Origin: Solibacteraceae bacterium
Lineage (GTDB): Bacteria; Acidobacteriota; Terriglobia; Bryobacterales; Bryobacteraceae
NCBI GenBank assembly: GCA_026984795.1
Contig: JALSRK010000015.1
Location: forward strand, 166,384 to 230,383
DNA: 64,000 nucleotides
Direction: 5' to 3'
Part shown: piece after piece, positions 7,582-15,820 of the stretch
How the letters are laid out: every line of letters starts with the position of its first letter
Position numbering within the stretch: position 1 is the first letter of the stretch
Notes under the pieces: model-generated
Seen by the model: only the letters and a program-made list of their open reading frames with translations
What the model was told of the DNA's origin: nothing
Database searches by the model: none
Made by a program: the position numbers and the translations under genes

Positions 7582-10314
7582 TCACCCGGCGGCCCGGTCC
7601 GCCGCCTCCACTTCGTGGATACGATTCCCGGCCAGTTCCAGGAACCGCGCTGCACCCAGCGTGCGGTAGCGCTCCGGATGGCACGTCAGGATCAGCAACT
7701 GCACCCGGCCGCTCCACTCCTCGATCAACTCGAAGATCCGCCCCAGCCGCTCATCGTCGGTGTTGAGCAGCACGTCGTCGAGCACCACCAGGTGACGCTC
7801 CCGCCCGGTGAGGATGCGCGCCAGCGCCAGCCGCACCGCCAGGTGGATCTGCTCCTGCTCGCCACCGGAGAACTCCTCCACCGGAACCTTCGGCGGGCCT
7901 TCCGGCGGGCGCAGGCCGGCGACGGCGAAATCGCCGCCCAGTTCGAAATCGGCGAGGCGCCTCCCGGCGATGCGTTCCAGCAGCCCCGCGGCTTCCTCGG
8001 CCACCGGCCCGGCGAGATCGCCCAGCGCCGCCTGCTTGGCCTGCGCCAGGCATTGCCACGCTAAGCGCACGGCCTCGGCTTCCCGCTCGGCGGCGGCGAG
8101 TTCGCGCTCGACAGCGTTCCTCTCCTCCTCGGCCTCGGCGTAGACCTCATACGGGGCCCGGCGCAGCGCCGCTCCCAGGTCCGCCTCGGCGTTCATCCGG
8201 GCGCGTTCTTTCTCGCGGACCGTTCGTTCCAGTTCCGCCGCGCGCTCGCGCAGCTCAGCCGCCCGCTCCTCGATGCCGGCCGGCAATTCGCCGAGCTTCC
8301 GTTTCGTCTCCTCGAGCTTGCGGGTGAGATCCTCCCAGCGCAGCTTGCGTTTGCGCAATTCCTCGCTGCGTTGGTCTTCGCTCAGCCCGTCGCTTTCAAG
8401 CTCGGCCAGCCGTTTCTGCTTCTCCTCGATCTCGTTCTCCAGCTTCTCGAGCTCGCTGCGCCTCTCGGCGTGCTCCACCTGCTTCCGGACCGCCAGCTCC
8501 TGGCGTTCGCGGCGGCGGCGCTCGGCTTCTTCCAACTCCCGGCCGACGGTCTTCCGCAGCGCCTCGACTTCCGCTTCGGCCGCCTCGAGATCCGGCGCTG
8601 CGCTCTTCCATTCCGGATACTCGGCAGCAAGCTCGGCGCGGCGCGCGGCCAGCTCCTCGAGCCTTCTCTCGACGCCGTCCTCGGACCGCTCGCCCAGCCG
8701 CGTGATGCGCTCGGTCTCCAGCTTCTCGATCTCCGCCTCGAGCCGCTCCCGTTCGCGGAGCCGCTGTTCGAGCACGCCGGGATCGCTCGCGCCGAACGGC
8801 GCCGTCAACCCGGCCAGCCGCTCGGCGGCCTCGCTGCGTTGTGCGCGCAACGCAGTGAGGTCGCCCGCCGGTCCGCGCGCCCGGAAGCGCCCCACGCCGG
8901 CGATCTCGATTTCCACCTTCCCTTCACCGGCCACCTCGAAGACCTCGCCCGGCTCCAGGCGACGCGTGGCGCGGGGCTCGCCCTCGAGCACGGTGACGCC
9001 GGCCGCGATCTCGGGAACGAACTCGGCATGGACCAGCGCGGCGTCGATCCGGCCGTCGAGCCGCGCGATCTCAGCGGCCAGCTTCCGCACACGGTCCAAC
9101 GTGGTCCTCTCCGGCGCTTGCAACGCCGCGATCCGCCCGCGCAGCTTCTCGATCTCGCCGCCGATCTCCCCCACGCGGGCCAACAGGCCGCGTAAGCTCT
9201 CCTGCTCCCGGGCGATCGCTTGCCATTCACGGCCCGCCTCGAGCCGGCGCTCGAGCTGCCGCAACTCCTCTTCGCGGCTCCTGGCGGCGCGATAGTCCGC
9301 CTCGGCCTCTTCGAGCTTCTTGCGGGCCGCCGCTTCCGCCACCTCGGCTTCTTGTGTGCCCTTCTCCGCCTCTACCTTCTTCTGCCGCCGCTCGGCCAGC
9401 TCCTTGCGCAGCCTGCCGATCTCGGCCACCGCCTTTTCGAGCGCCTGCAGGCTGGTGGAGGCCGCGCGCTGCTCGGCTTCGGCGAGGCGCTCTTCTTGCT
9501 TCAAGCGCTTCCATTCGGCCTCGGCCGTCCCGGCCGCCTCCAGTTCCGGCCGCAGCTTGGCCAACGCTGCCTGCGCGGCTTCGAGTTCCCGGGCGGCGGT
9601 CTTGACCTGGGCGCGGAACGCTTCGATCTCGTTCATCGCCTTCACGGCATCTGCGGCGCGTTCCCGGGCTTTCTCGGCCGCGTCGCGGAGCCGCCGCACC
9701 GGAGAAGCTTTCCGCTCCTTGCCGGCGTCGGTGAACCACCGCTCATAGACTTCCCGGAGCCGCTTCTCGGCCTTGCGGCCGGCTTCCCCCGCCAGCGACG
9801 CGCCCAGCGCCTCGCGGACCTGTTCGAGCAGCGGTCCGCTCAGCGATCCCAGCGGCAGCCGGCCCTGGGGCGTGACGAGGACGCGCAGCAGGCTCGAGTG
9901 GGTCTGTTTGGCAAGGCCGCGCTTGATCTCTTCGGCGGCCAGCAGCTCCCGGAGCCGCTCGTCGGCGCCCCGGTTCTCGGCGACGGCGCTCCAGCGGCCG
10001 TCCGCCGCCCGGCGCTCGAGAGTCGAGAACGGCCGGTCGAGGAACCGCTTGCGGGCGCGCCAGGCGTGGCCGCCGTGTTCGAACTCGACTTCGATCTCCG
10101 GCGCCAGGTCCGCTCCCCACGGCCGCAGTGCCTGGACCGCGTCGCCGGTGACATTGTGGTTGTCGAGCAGGCACCGCACCACCGCCTCGAGCAGGGTGGA
10201 CTTCCCCGCCCCGTTCGGCCCGGCGAGCACGACCACCGGCGCATCCGGCAGGACGAGCTCGATCGGCTCCCGGAAGCAGCGGAAGCCCCGGACCGAGACG
10301 CGCCGCAGGATCAT
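7582..10314 (-). CDS. Rad50/SbcC-like ATPase (YhaN type)
   Basis: A 910-residue SMC-like ATPase. The ATG at 10314 forms an ATGA overlap with the upstream nuclease stop. Walker A GPNGAGKS is at residues 32-39; a very long Glu/Arg/Ala-rich coiled coil follows; and near the C-terminus come the ABC signature FSGGEQEQ and the Walker B HLVVLDDVLL. The three Cys I can see are isolated, so there is no CxxC zinc hook, which resembles Bacillus YhaN more than classical SbcC. With the Mre11-like partner it should process DNA ends. The frame stays open upstream, but that part is antisense-type low-complexity sequence and is not included. Confidence 0.88.
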   Translation of the reverse strand: MILRRVSVRGFRCFREPIELVLPDAPVVVLAGPNGAGKSTLLEAVVRCLLDNHNVTGDAVQALRPWGADLAPEIEVEFEHGGHAWRARKRFLDRPFSTLERRAADGRWSAVAENRGADERLRELLAAEEIKRGLAKQTHSSLLRVLVTPQGRLPLGSLSGPLLEQVREALGASLAGEAGRKAEKRLREVYERWFTDAGKERKASPVRRLRDAAEKARERAADAVKAMNEIEAFRAQVKTAARELEAAQAALAKLRPELEAAGTAEAEWKRLKQEERLAEAEQRAASTSLQALEKAVAEIGRLRKELAERRQKKVEAEKGTQEAEVAEAAARKKLEEAEADYRAARSREEELRQLERRLEAGREWQAIAREQESLRGLLARVGEIGGEIEKLRGRIAALQAPERTTLDRVRKLAAEIARLDGRIDAALVHAEFVPEIAAGVTVLEGEPRATRRLEPGEVFEVAGEGKVEIEIAGVGRFRARGPAGDLTALRAQRSEAAERLAGLTAPFGASDPGVLEQRLRERERLEAEIEKLETERITRLGERSEDGVERRLEELAARRAELAAEYPEWKSAAPDLEAAEAEVEALRKTVGRELEEAERRRRERQELAVRKQVEHAERRSELEKLENEIEEKQKRLAELESDGLSEDQRSEELRKRKLRWEDLTRKLEETKRKLGELPAGIEERAAELRERAAELERTVREKERARMNAEADLGAALRRAPYEVYAEAEEERNAVERELAAAEREAEAVRLAWQCLAQAKQAALGDLAGPVAEEAAGLLERIAGRRLADFELGGDFAVAGLRPPEGPPKVPVEEFSGGEQEQIHLAVRLALARILTGRERHLVVLDDVLLNTDDERLGRIFELIEEWSGRVQLLILTCHPERYRTLGAARFLELAGNRIHEVEAADRAAG

Positions 10315-11402
10315 CCGGCCACCCCCAGCGTAGCGCGGTAGAGCAACAGCAGCGCCTGCCGGCGGATGATCTCGTCGGCGGCGTCGCGCTGAACGAGGCG
10401 GGCCGCCTCGCGCAGAAAACCTTCGGGCAGGCTTTCCAGCCACTCGTCCCAGTCCGGCTCCAGATCCAGGCCGTCGCGACGCAGCCTCCCCAACAGGAAG
10501 CGCTCCTCGAGGGTCTGCTCGAGACGGTGAAGGATCTCGGACTCGTCCGGGTAGAGCGTGCCGCGGATCGAACACTCCACCAAAGCCGTTTCGGGATCGG
10601 GAACGGCTTCGAGGTCTTCGAGCGCCCGGCGCAGCTCGCCCCGCGAGGCGATCCTGTAGTCTTTCCTCAACCACCGCAGGGCCCCGACACGGACCGCCTC
10701 GACGGCCGGAGCGGCGCCGGGCGCTTCGATCTCTACGAGGAGCACGTTGCCGCTGTCGCGCTCGCCGAAGGCGGTGGCTTCGTGGGCGCCGGAATAGGCC
10801 ATCCGGACCGCCCCGTCCACCTCGTAGAGCGCCGTCGAATGCCAGTGCCCCAGAGCGAGGTAATCGAGCCCGGCGCGGCGCGCGGCGTCCCGGCCGACCA
10901 CGTCCGCGCCGTCGCTACCGGCCACTCCTTCGACGCCGGCGTGGGCCATCCCGATGCGGATGCCGGTTCCGCCGCCGGCTTCGATCCAAGCCGTCGGATC
11001 GCGCCGCGAGCCCCCGCGGGAGCCCGGGCATGGAAACAGCACGCCGCCCGGCAGCGGTACGGGCTTCGGAGTGAGCAGCAGGTGAACGTCCGGCTGCCCC
11101 ACCCAGGCGGGATCCTCCCAGACCGAACCCGGCTCGCGCGGGTCGTGGTTGCCGGGGATCACGTAGACGGGCCGGCCCGCCGAGCCGAGCAGCCGCGCCA
11201 CCTCGCGCACCGCGACGCGGCTGACGCCGTTGTGCTCGAAGACGTCGCCGGCCACCAGGATGAAGTCCACTTTGCGCTCCCGGGCCAGCTCGACGACGCG
11301 CCGGGCGGTCTCCAGCCGCTTCCGGCGCACGGCGCCCGCCTTCTCGCCGAGATGGGCCGCTTTCATGCCGATCTGCCAGTCGGCCGTGTGGAGGAATCTC
11401 AT
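10311..11402 (-). CDS. Mre11/SbcD-like metallophosphoesterase (YhaO type)
   Basis: A 363-residue calcineurin-like nuclease with the metal motifs in order: HTADWQIG (D-x-H type, residues 5-12), AGDVFEHNG, PGNHDP, AHAGVEG and LGHWHST. The C-terminal part is shorter than in E. coli SbcD and matches the YhaO-type size. It is the first gene of the pair and overlaps the ATPase gene by 4 bp (ATGA). It should act as the nuclease subunit of a Rad50/Mre11-like complex in DNA end processing. Confidence 0.88.
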   Translation of the reverse strand: MRFLHTADWQIGMKAAHLGEKAGAVRRKRLETARRVVELARERKVDFILVAGDVFEHNGVSRVAVREVARLLGSAGRPVYVIPGNHDPREPGSVWEDPAWVGQPDVHLLLTPKPVPLPGGVLFPCPGSRGGSRRDPTAWIEAGGGTGIRIGMAHAGVEGVAGSDGADVVGRDAARRAGLDYLALGHWHSTALYEVDGAVRMAYSGAHEATAFGERDSGNVLLVEIEAPGAAPAVEAVRVGALRWLRKDYRIASRGELRRALEDLEAVPDPETALVECSIRGTLYPDESEILHRLEQTLEERFLLGRLRRDGLDLEPDWDEWLESLPEGFLREAARLVQRDAADEIIRRQALLLLYRATLGVAG

Positions 11403-11462
11403 CAGCGCTGGTCCCTGTAACCAGCTTGCCGGATCGGGTGGCTCACGTGGTGAGCCCGCGCC

Positions 11463-12497
11463 TCAGACGGTGGCCGCCTTCCCTTTGGCGGAGACCGGAA
11501 CCCGCACCGGGGCCTTTTTCGGGGCCTCCTCGTACCGCGCCGCCGCCCGCTTGAGCATCTCGATCACCTCCCGGCGCAGCGGCTCCGGCGAGATCACCTC
11601 GACGTCGGGGCCGTGCCGCAGCACGTCCATCAGGATCTCGCGCGACTCCGAGTACGGCACCTTCAAGGTGAGCGAGCCGTCCTCGTGGAGGATGCGCTCC
11701 TGATCCGGGTGCCACTTCTCGTGCGCCACCCAGCGGGCGGCTATCGGAGAGAACCGCAGCACGGCCACGTGGCGCGGCGGCCCGGCGAAGATCCCATAAG
11801 CCTCGCAGACCTGGGCGTCGAGCTGCTCGGCGGGCACCTCCCTGGCCCGGTCCCGGCCGACGACCACGCGCTTCATCGAGTCCAGGGCGAAGATCCGCAG
11901 GTCGTTGCGGAGGTGGCACCAGGCCTGCAGATACCAGTTGTCGCGGTAATAGATGAGTCGCTGCGGCGAGGTGTCCCGCCGCGTGGCGGCGTCGCGCGAG
12001 CGCGTGTGGTATTCGATCCACAGCCGCCGCCGGGCCAGCGTCGCCTGGCTGACAGTGCGGAAGTGCTCCGGCACCACGGGCCGGATGCCGGCGTGCAGAA
12101 TGCGGAACCGCTGCCTGAGATCCGCCGGCTTCAGCGGGCTGTGGGCGAGTATCTCGCGCAGCCGCTTGGCGAAAGGCTGCAACTGGTCCCGGAGCAGGCC
12201 CGTGTGGAGCTGCTCGAGGATCTCGTTCATCAGCAGCAGCGAATGGATCTCGTCGGCGGTGAACCAGAGGCCGGGCAGCGAATAGGCGTTGGAATCATCG
12301 CCGTTGGTGTCGTATCGGTAGGTGTTGGTCTCGCGGTCCCAGACGATGGGGGCGCGGAGGCGGCTGCGCATGTACTCCAAGTCGCGCTTGAAAGTGGCCG
12401 GCGAAACCTCGAGGGCCGAGAGGATGTCGTCCCTGGAAGGCGGCCTGCGCCCGCGCAGCATCCGGTCGATCTGATAAATGCGCTCGAGCTGGCTCAT
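11463..12497 (-). CDS. WYL-domain transcriptional regulator (YafY family)
   Basis: A 344-residue protein with an N-terminal winged HTH (LERIYQIDRMLRGRRPPSRD, then LEVSPATFKRDLEYMRSRL) and a WYL domain in the middle (LIYYRDNWYLQAWCH and the following FALDSMKRV), plus a WYL C-terminal extension. WYL regulators often sense nucleic acids or nucleotides and regulate DNA repair or defence genes. It sits 60 bp upstream of the YhaO/YhaN pair on the same strand, so autoregulation together with those genes is a reasonable inference. Confidence 0.88.
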   Translation of the reverse strand: MSQLERIYQIDRMLRGRRPPSRDDILSALEVSPATFKRDLEYMRSRLRAPIVWDRETNTYRYDTNGDDSNAYSLPGLWFTADEIHSLLLMNEILEQLHTGLLRDQLQPFAKRLREILAHSPLKPADLRQRFRILHAGIRPVVPEHFRTVSQATLARRRLWIEYHTRSRDAATRRDTSPQRLIYYRDNWYLQAWCHLRNDLRIFALDSMKRVVVGRDRAREVPAEQLDAQVCEAYGIFAGPPRHVAVLRFSPIAARWVAHEKWHPDQERILHEDGSLTLKVPYSESREILMDVLRHGPDVEVISPEPLRREVIEMLKRAAARYEEAPKKAPVRVPVSAKGKAATV

Positions 12498-12525
12498 TCG
12501 TTCCCTACTCTTTGAAGATTACATG

Positions 12526-12531
12526 AATATA
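12526..12531 (-). promoter_or_regulatory. -10-like box upstream of the WYL regulator
   Basis: On the minus strand TATATT ends about 28 bp before the ATG at 12497, inside the only AT-rich patch of this intergenic region. A matching -35 is not convincing. Confidence 0.3.
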
Positions 12532-12644
12532 TCGGCTCGCTGCTGTCTTTTCCGCACGACAGGCCGGCCGCGACGACCTCCGATACGGCCTGTGGGCGGC
12601 CGCGGCTTCCCGTCTGAGACAGGCTCGTACCCCGCAGACGGCGC

Positions 12645-13289
12645 TCACACCCACCGCAGACCGGGGAACGTCCAGTTCAGTGCAAGCCATAGAACAGACG
12701 GGGAGGCGAAGAAAGAAATCCGCGCCGCCCAGCGCACCAGGCCGGGAGGAAACAGATGCGGCTCGCCGAAACGGTAATAGGAGACGCCGGAGATCAAGAC
12801 CGTCGCCAGCGACGCCCAGACGAGCGCCCCCACAAGCCAGTGCTCCGGATCCAGGACAAAAGCCAGACACAGCGCAGCGATCACCGCCGTATTCGCCTTG
12901 CCCCACGCCTGCGCCCGGGGGATGCGGCCCTGCCGACGGGCGAGGATGGCTCCCAGCGCGACGATCAGCAGGTCGCGGTAGCCGAGCAGCAGGATGACGA
13001 GCGCCGGGAAGCCCCGGGCGGCGACGGCGGCCAGGATGCCCGAGGCCATGGCGATCTTGTCGGCCAGCGGATCGAGAATCATCCCGAGTTCAGTGACCTG
13101 GCCGAGGCGGCGGCTCAACCACCCGTCCAGGGCGTCGGAGACGGCGGCCACGGCGATGAGCAGCGCCAGCCACCCGTCGAGCCCGGCCTCCGGATGCGCC
13201 ACCAGCCAAGTGATGGGCGCGGCGAGGGCGAGGCGAAGCAGGCTGAGCAGGTTGCCCGGGTAGAACCAGTGGCGCAGTTCGATCGTCAT
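12645..13289 (-). CDS. CDP-alcohol phosphatidyltransferase family protein
   Basis: A 214-residue polytopic membrane protein with the family motif spread over DALDGWLSRR and then GMILDPLADK (the D-x2-D-G ... G-x3-D-x3-D pattern that binds the CDP-alcohol and metal). It resembles phosphatidylglycerophosphate synthase (PgsA) or cardiolipin-synthase-like members; I cannot tell which. The AR after DG is replaced by a less standard LSRR. It acts in the cytoplasmic membrane in phospholipid head-group transfer. Confidence 0.82.
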   Translation of the reverse strand: MTIELRHWFYPGNLLSLLRLALAAPITWLVAHPEAGLDGWLALLIAVAAVSDALDGWLSRRLGQVTELGMILDPLADKIAMASGILAAVAARGFPALVILLLGYRDLLIVALGAILARRQGRIPRAQAWGKANTAVIAALCLAFVLDPEHWLVGALVWASLATVLISGVSYYRFGEPHLFPPGLVRWAARISFFASPSVLWLALNWTFPGLRWV

Positions 13290-13370
13290 TCTCGGAAGCC
13301 GGACCAGTTCCCAGGCTACAACAGCGTCTGCTTACCGGCGGCCCGCGCCGCTGCCGGCCGGCGTCCCCCG

Positions 13371-14192
13371 TCAACGCAGGAAAGGCAGCAAGCGCAAGAA
13401 ACGAGGGCCCCGGGGCCGGCTGTGCCGGCTGCCGCCCGGGGGCCGCCGGTCGAGTTCCAGGCTCCGCACGTACTCCGCCACCTGTTCCGGCGGCAGAGGC
13501 CGGGCCTTGCGCAGGGCCATGGCGGCTTCCCGGGCGCGGCAGAAGCGGTCCAGTTCGTACCAGGAGGCGAGGAGGCGGTCTTCGATCTCGTCGCGGCGAC
13601 GCCAGTCGAGCCGCCCGTCCAGCACTTGAAAGAGCCGCCGCAACGGAACCGGCTCCTCGGGCGGCGACGAGCGCACTTCGGCGACGAGGGCCGCGCCGTA
13701 GGAGCGGTCCGAGACGACCGCGGCATCGCCGCCCAGCCGTTCCGCGGCTCTGGCGACCACCTGCCGTACCCGTTCCCCGGCGGCCGGCAGCAGCTCGCGC
13801 ATCCCGTCCTCGTCATACCCCAAGACAGCGAACCACACGATCTGGCGCTCGAGGCGCGTGAATTCCTCCAGCGCGCCGCCGAAGCGCTCCCGGATTCCCC
13901 GGTCGCCGGCGTCTGCCGGCAGGGCGCCGGCCCAATCGAGCCAGTATTCGGCGGCGCAGTAGAGAAACTCCCGGTCGGTGGCCGTGCGGAATCGGTTCAC
14001 AGGACTGCGGGCATCGTCCCGCAAGGCGGCGAGAAAGCCTTTCAAAGAGCCCTCGCGCCCGGCGGCGGCTTCGTCATGGCGCCGGGCGATCCACTCCAGG
14101 GCGGGCAGGAACCGGCTCACGAGGTACTCCCAGCCCTCAGCCCGGCCCGCCCGGCAGTCTTCCAGCATGTCGATCGACGTATAGACGGCCAA
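13371..14192 (-). CDS. Diverged sigma-factor-like protein
   Basis: A 273-residue protein without signal peptide. The N-terminus (DCRAGRAEGWEYLVSRFLP) resembles sigma70 region 2.1. Residues around 124-160 (LERQIVWFAVLGYDED, then AGERVRQVVARAAERL) have the layout of sigma region 4, including the pattern of its recognition helix. The region between them is longer than in a usual ECF factor, and a basic Arg/Pro-rich C-terminal extension follows. It may be a degenerate ECF-like sigma factor or a regulator derived from one. Assignment rests on pattern only. Confidence 0.4.
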   Translation of the reverse strand: MAVYTSIDMLEDCRAGRAEGWEYLVSRFLPALEWIARRHDEAAAGREGSLKGFLAALRDDARSPVNRFRTATDREFLYCAAEYWLDWAGALPADAGDRGIRERFGGALEEFTRLERQIVWFAVLGYDEDGMRELLPAAGERVRQVVARAAERLGGDAAVVSDRSYGAALVAEVRSSPPEEPVPLRRLFQVLDGRLDWRRRDEIEDRLLASWYELDRFCRAREAAMALRKARPLPPEQVAEYVRSLELDRRPPGGSRHSRPRGPRFLRLLPFLR

Positions 14193-14265
14193 GGCGCACC
14201 TCCCCTCTGAGCGTGCAAGCGTTTCTTCTGATTTTATCGCCCGGCGGAACCGGACCCGGCGGTTC

Positions 14266-15813
14266 TCAAACCTCGAAACGGATGCCTTGGGCCAGCGGCA
14301 GTTCGCTCGACCAGTTGATGGTGACGGTCTGGCGCCGCATGTAAGCCTTCCAGGCGTCCGAGCCGGCCTCGCGTCCGCCGCCGGTCTCCTTCTCGCCGCC
14401 GAAGGCGCCGCCGATCTCGGCCCCGCTGGTGCCGATGTTGATGTTGGCGATGCCGCAGTCCGAGCCCCGGGCGCTCAGGAACGTTTCGGCGGAGATCAGG
14501 TTCGTGGTGAACATGGCCGAGGAGAGGCCCTGGGGCACGGTGTTGTGCCACTCGATGGCCTGATCCAGGGTCTCGAACTCGATCAGGTGCAGGATCGGGG
14601 CGAAGATCTCTTCGCACACGATGGGCATGTCGGGCCGGGAGCGGACGATGGCCGGCTCCACCCAGCAGCCGCCCGGACGGTCCTTGAGGACGCACCCGCC
14701 GTAGAGCAGTTCTCCGCCTTGCTCCTGAATGGTCTTCAGGCCCTGCATCATCTCCTCGACGGCGGCGCGGTTCACCAGCGGGCCCATCAATGTCTTTTCG
14801 TCCAGGGGATCGCCGATGCGGATCTGGCGGTAGGCGGCGACGAGCCGCTCGGTCATCTCCTTGGCGATGGGCTGGTGCAGGAAGACCCGCCGGATGGTGG
14901 TGCAGCGCTGGCCGGCGGTGCCGACGGCGCCGAAGAGGATGGCCCGCAGGGCCAGGTCCAGGTTGGCGTCCTCCATGACGATGACGCCGTTGTTGCCGCC
15001 CAACTCGAGGATCGTCCGGCCGAGCCGCTTGCCCACCACTTCGGCGACCCGGTGGCCCATGCGGCAGGAGCCGGTGGCGCTCACCAACGGAATGCGCGGG
15101 TCGGCGAGCAGCCGCTCGCCGACGACGGAGCCCCGTCCGATTACCAGAGTGAAGACGCCGCGCCAGCCGTGGCGCTCCAGGACGCGATCGACGATGCGCT
15201 GCACGGCGATAGCCGTCAGCGGCGTCTCCGAAGAGGGCTTCCAGACGACGCAATCGCCGCAGACGGCGGCGATGAAGGCGTTCCAGGACCAGACGGCGAC
15301 GGGGAAGTTGAACGCCGAGATTACCCCGACCACGCCCAGCGGGTGCCACTGCTCGTACATGCGGTGGGCCGGGCGTTCGCTTTGCATGGTGTAGCCGTAG
15401 AGCTGGCGGGAGAGGCCGACGGCGAAGTCGCCGATGTCGATCATCTCCTGTACCTCGCCCTTGCCCTCGGCCAGGATCTTGCCCATCTCGATGGTGACCA
15501 GGGCGCCGAGGTCGTCCTTGGAGCGCCGCAGGTCGTCGCTGATCTCGCGGATGATCAAACCCCGCTTGGGGGCCGGAAACATCCGCCACTCCTGAAAGAC
15601 CTCCGAGGCTTCCTCGACCACGCGGTCGTAGTCCTCCGCCGAAGCCATCTTCACCTTGGCGATGACGGAACCGTCGGCCGGATTGACGGAGGCCAACTCG
15701 CCGCCGCCCGGTTCGGCGATCCAGTCCCGCCCGCAGGCGCCGGAATTCACGGAAGCGATGCCCAACCTCTCGAGCACCGCGGCAATGTCAAGTTTGGAAT
15801 TCGTAGCAGCCAT
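14266..15813 (-). CDS. ALDH7-type aldehyde dehydrogenase (alpha-aminoadipate semialdehyde dehydrogenase-like)
   Basis: A 515-residue NAD(P)-dependent aldehyde dehydrogenase. The catalytic Glu is at about residue 270 (ELGGNN) and the nucleophile at about Cys304 (GQRCTT). The segments GTSGAEIGGAFGGEKETGGG and SDAWKAYMRR are distinctive for the ALDH7 subgroup, which oxidises alpha-aminoadipate semialdehyde in lysine breakdown and also handles other aldehydes. It starts 7 bp after the large mechanosensitive channel gene on the same strand, so it may share its transcript, although the functions are unrelated. Confidence 0.88.
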   Translation of the reverse strand: MAATNSKLDIAAVLERLGIASVNSGACGRDWIAEPGGGELASVNPADGSVIAKVKMASAEDYDRVVEEASEVFQEWRMFPAPKRGLIIREISDDLRRSKDDLGALVTIEMGKILAEGKGEVQEMIDIGDFAVGLSRQLYGYTMQSERPAHRMYEQWHPLGVVGVISAFNFPVAVWSWNAFIAAVCGDCVVWKPSSETPLTAIAVQRIVDRVLERHGWRGVFTLVIGRGSVVGERLLADPRIPLVSATGSCRMGHRVAEVVGKRLGRTILELGGNNGVIVMEDANLDLALRAILFGAVGTAGQRCTTIRRVFLHQPIAKEMTERLVAAYRQIRIGDPLDEKTLMGPLVNRAAVEEMMQGLKTIQEQGGELLYGGCVLKDRPGGCWVEPAIVRSRPDMPIVCEEIFAPILHLIEFETLDQAIEWHNTVPQGLSSAMFTTNLISAETFLSARGSDCGIANINIGTSGAEIGGAFGGEKETGGGREAGSDAWKAYMRRQTVTINWSSELPLAQGIRFEV

Positions 15814-15820
15814 GATCTCG

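Noticed and set aside
7582..10314. Classical SbcC with zinc hook
   Set aside because: No CxxC is visible in the middle of the coiled coil; the few Cys are isolated.
8273..10341. Long plus-strand open frames over the Rad50-like gene
   Set aside because: They are low-complexity Ser/Arg or Leu-rich antisense readings of a GC-rich coiled-coil gene; the minus strand has the Walker and signature motifs.
10315..10674. N-terminal extension of the Rad50-like protein
   Set aside because: It overlaps the nuclease gene out of frame, is Arg/Pro-rich and precedes the natural ATG that forms an ATGA overlap.
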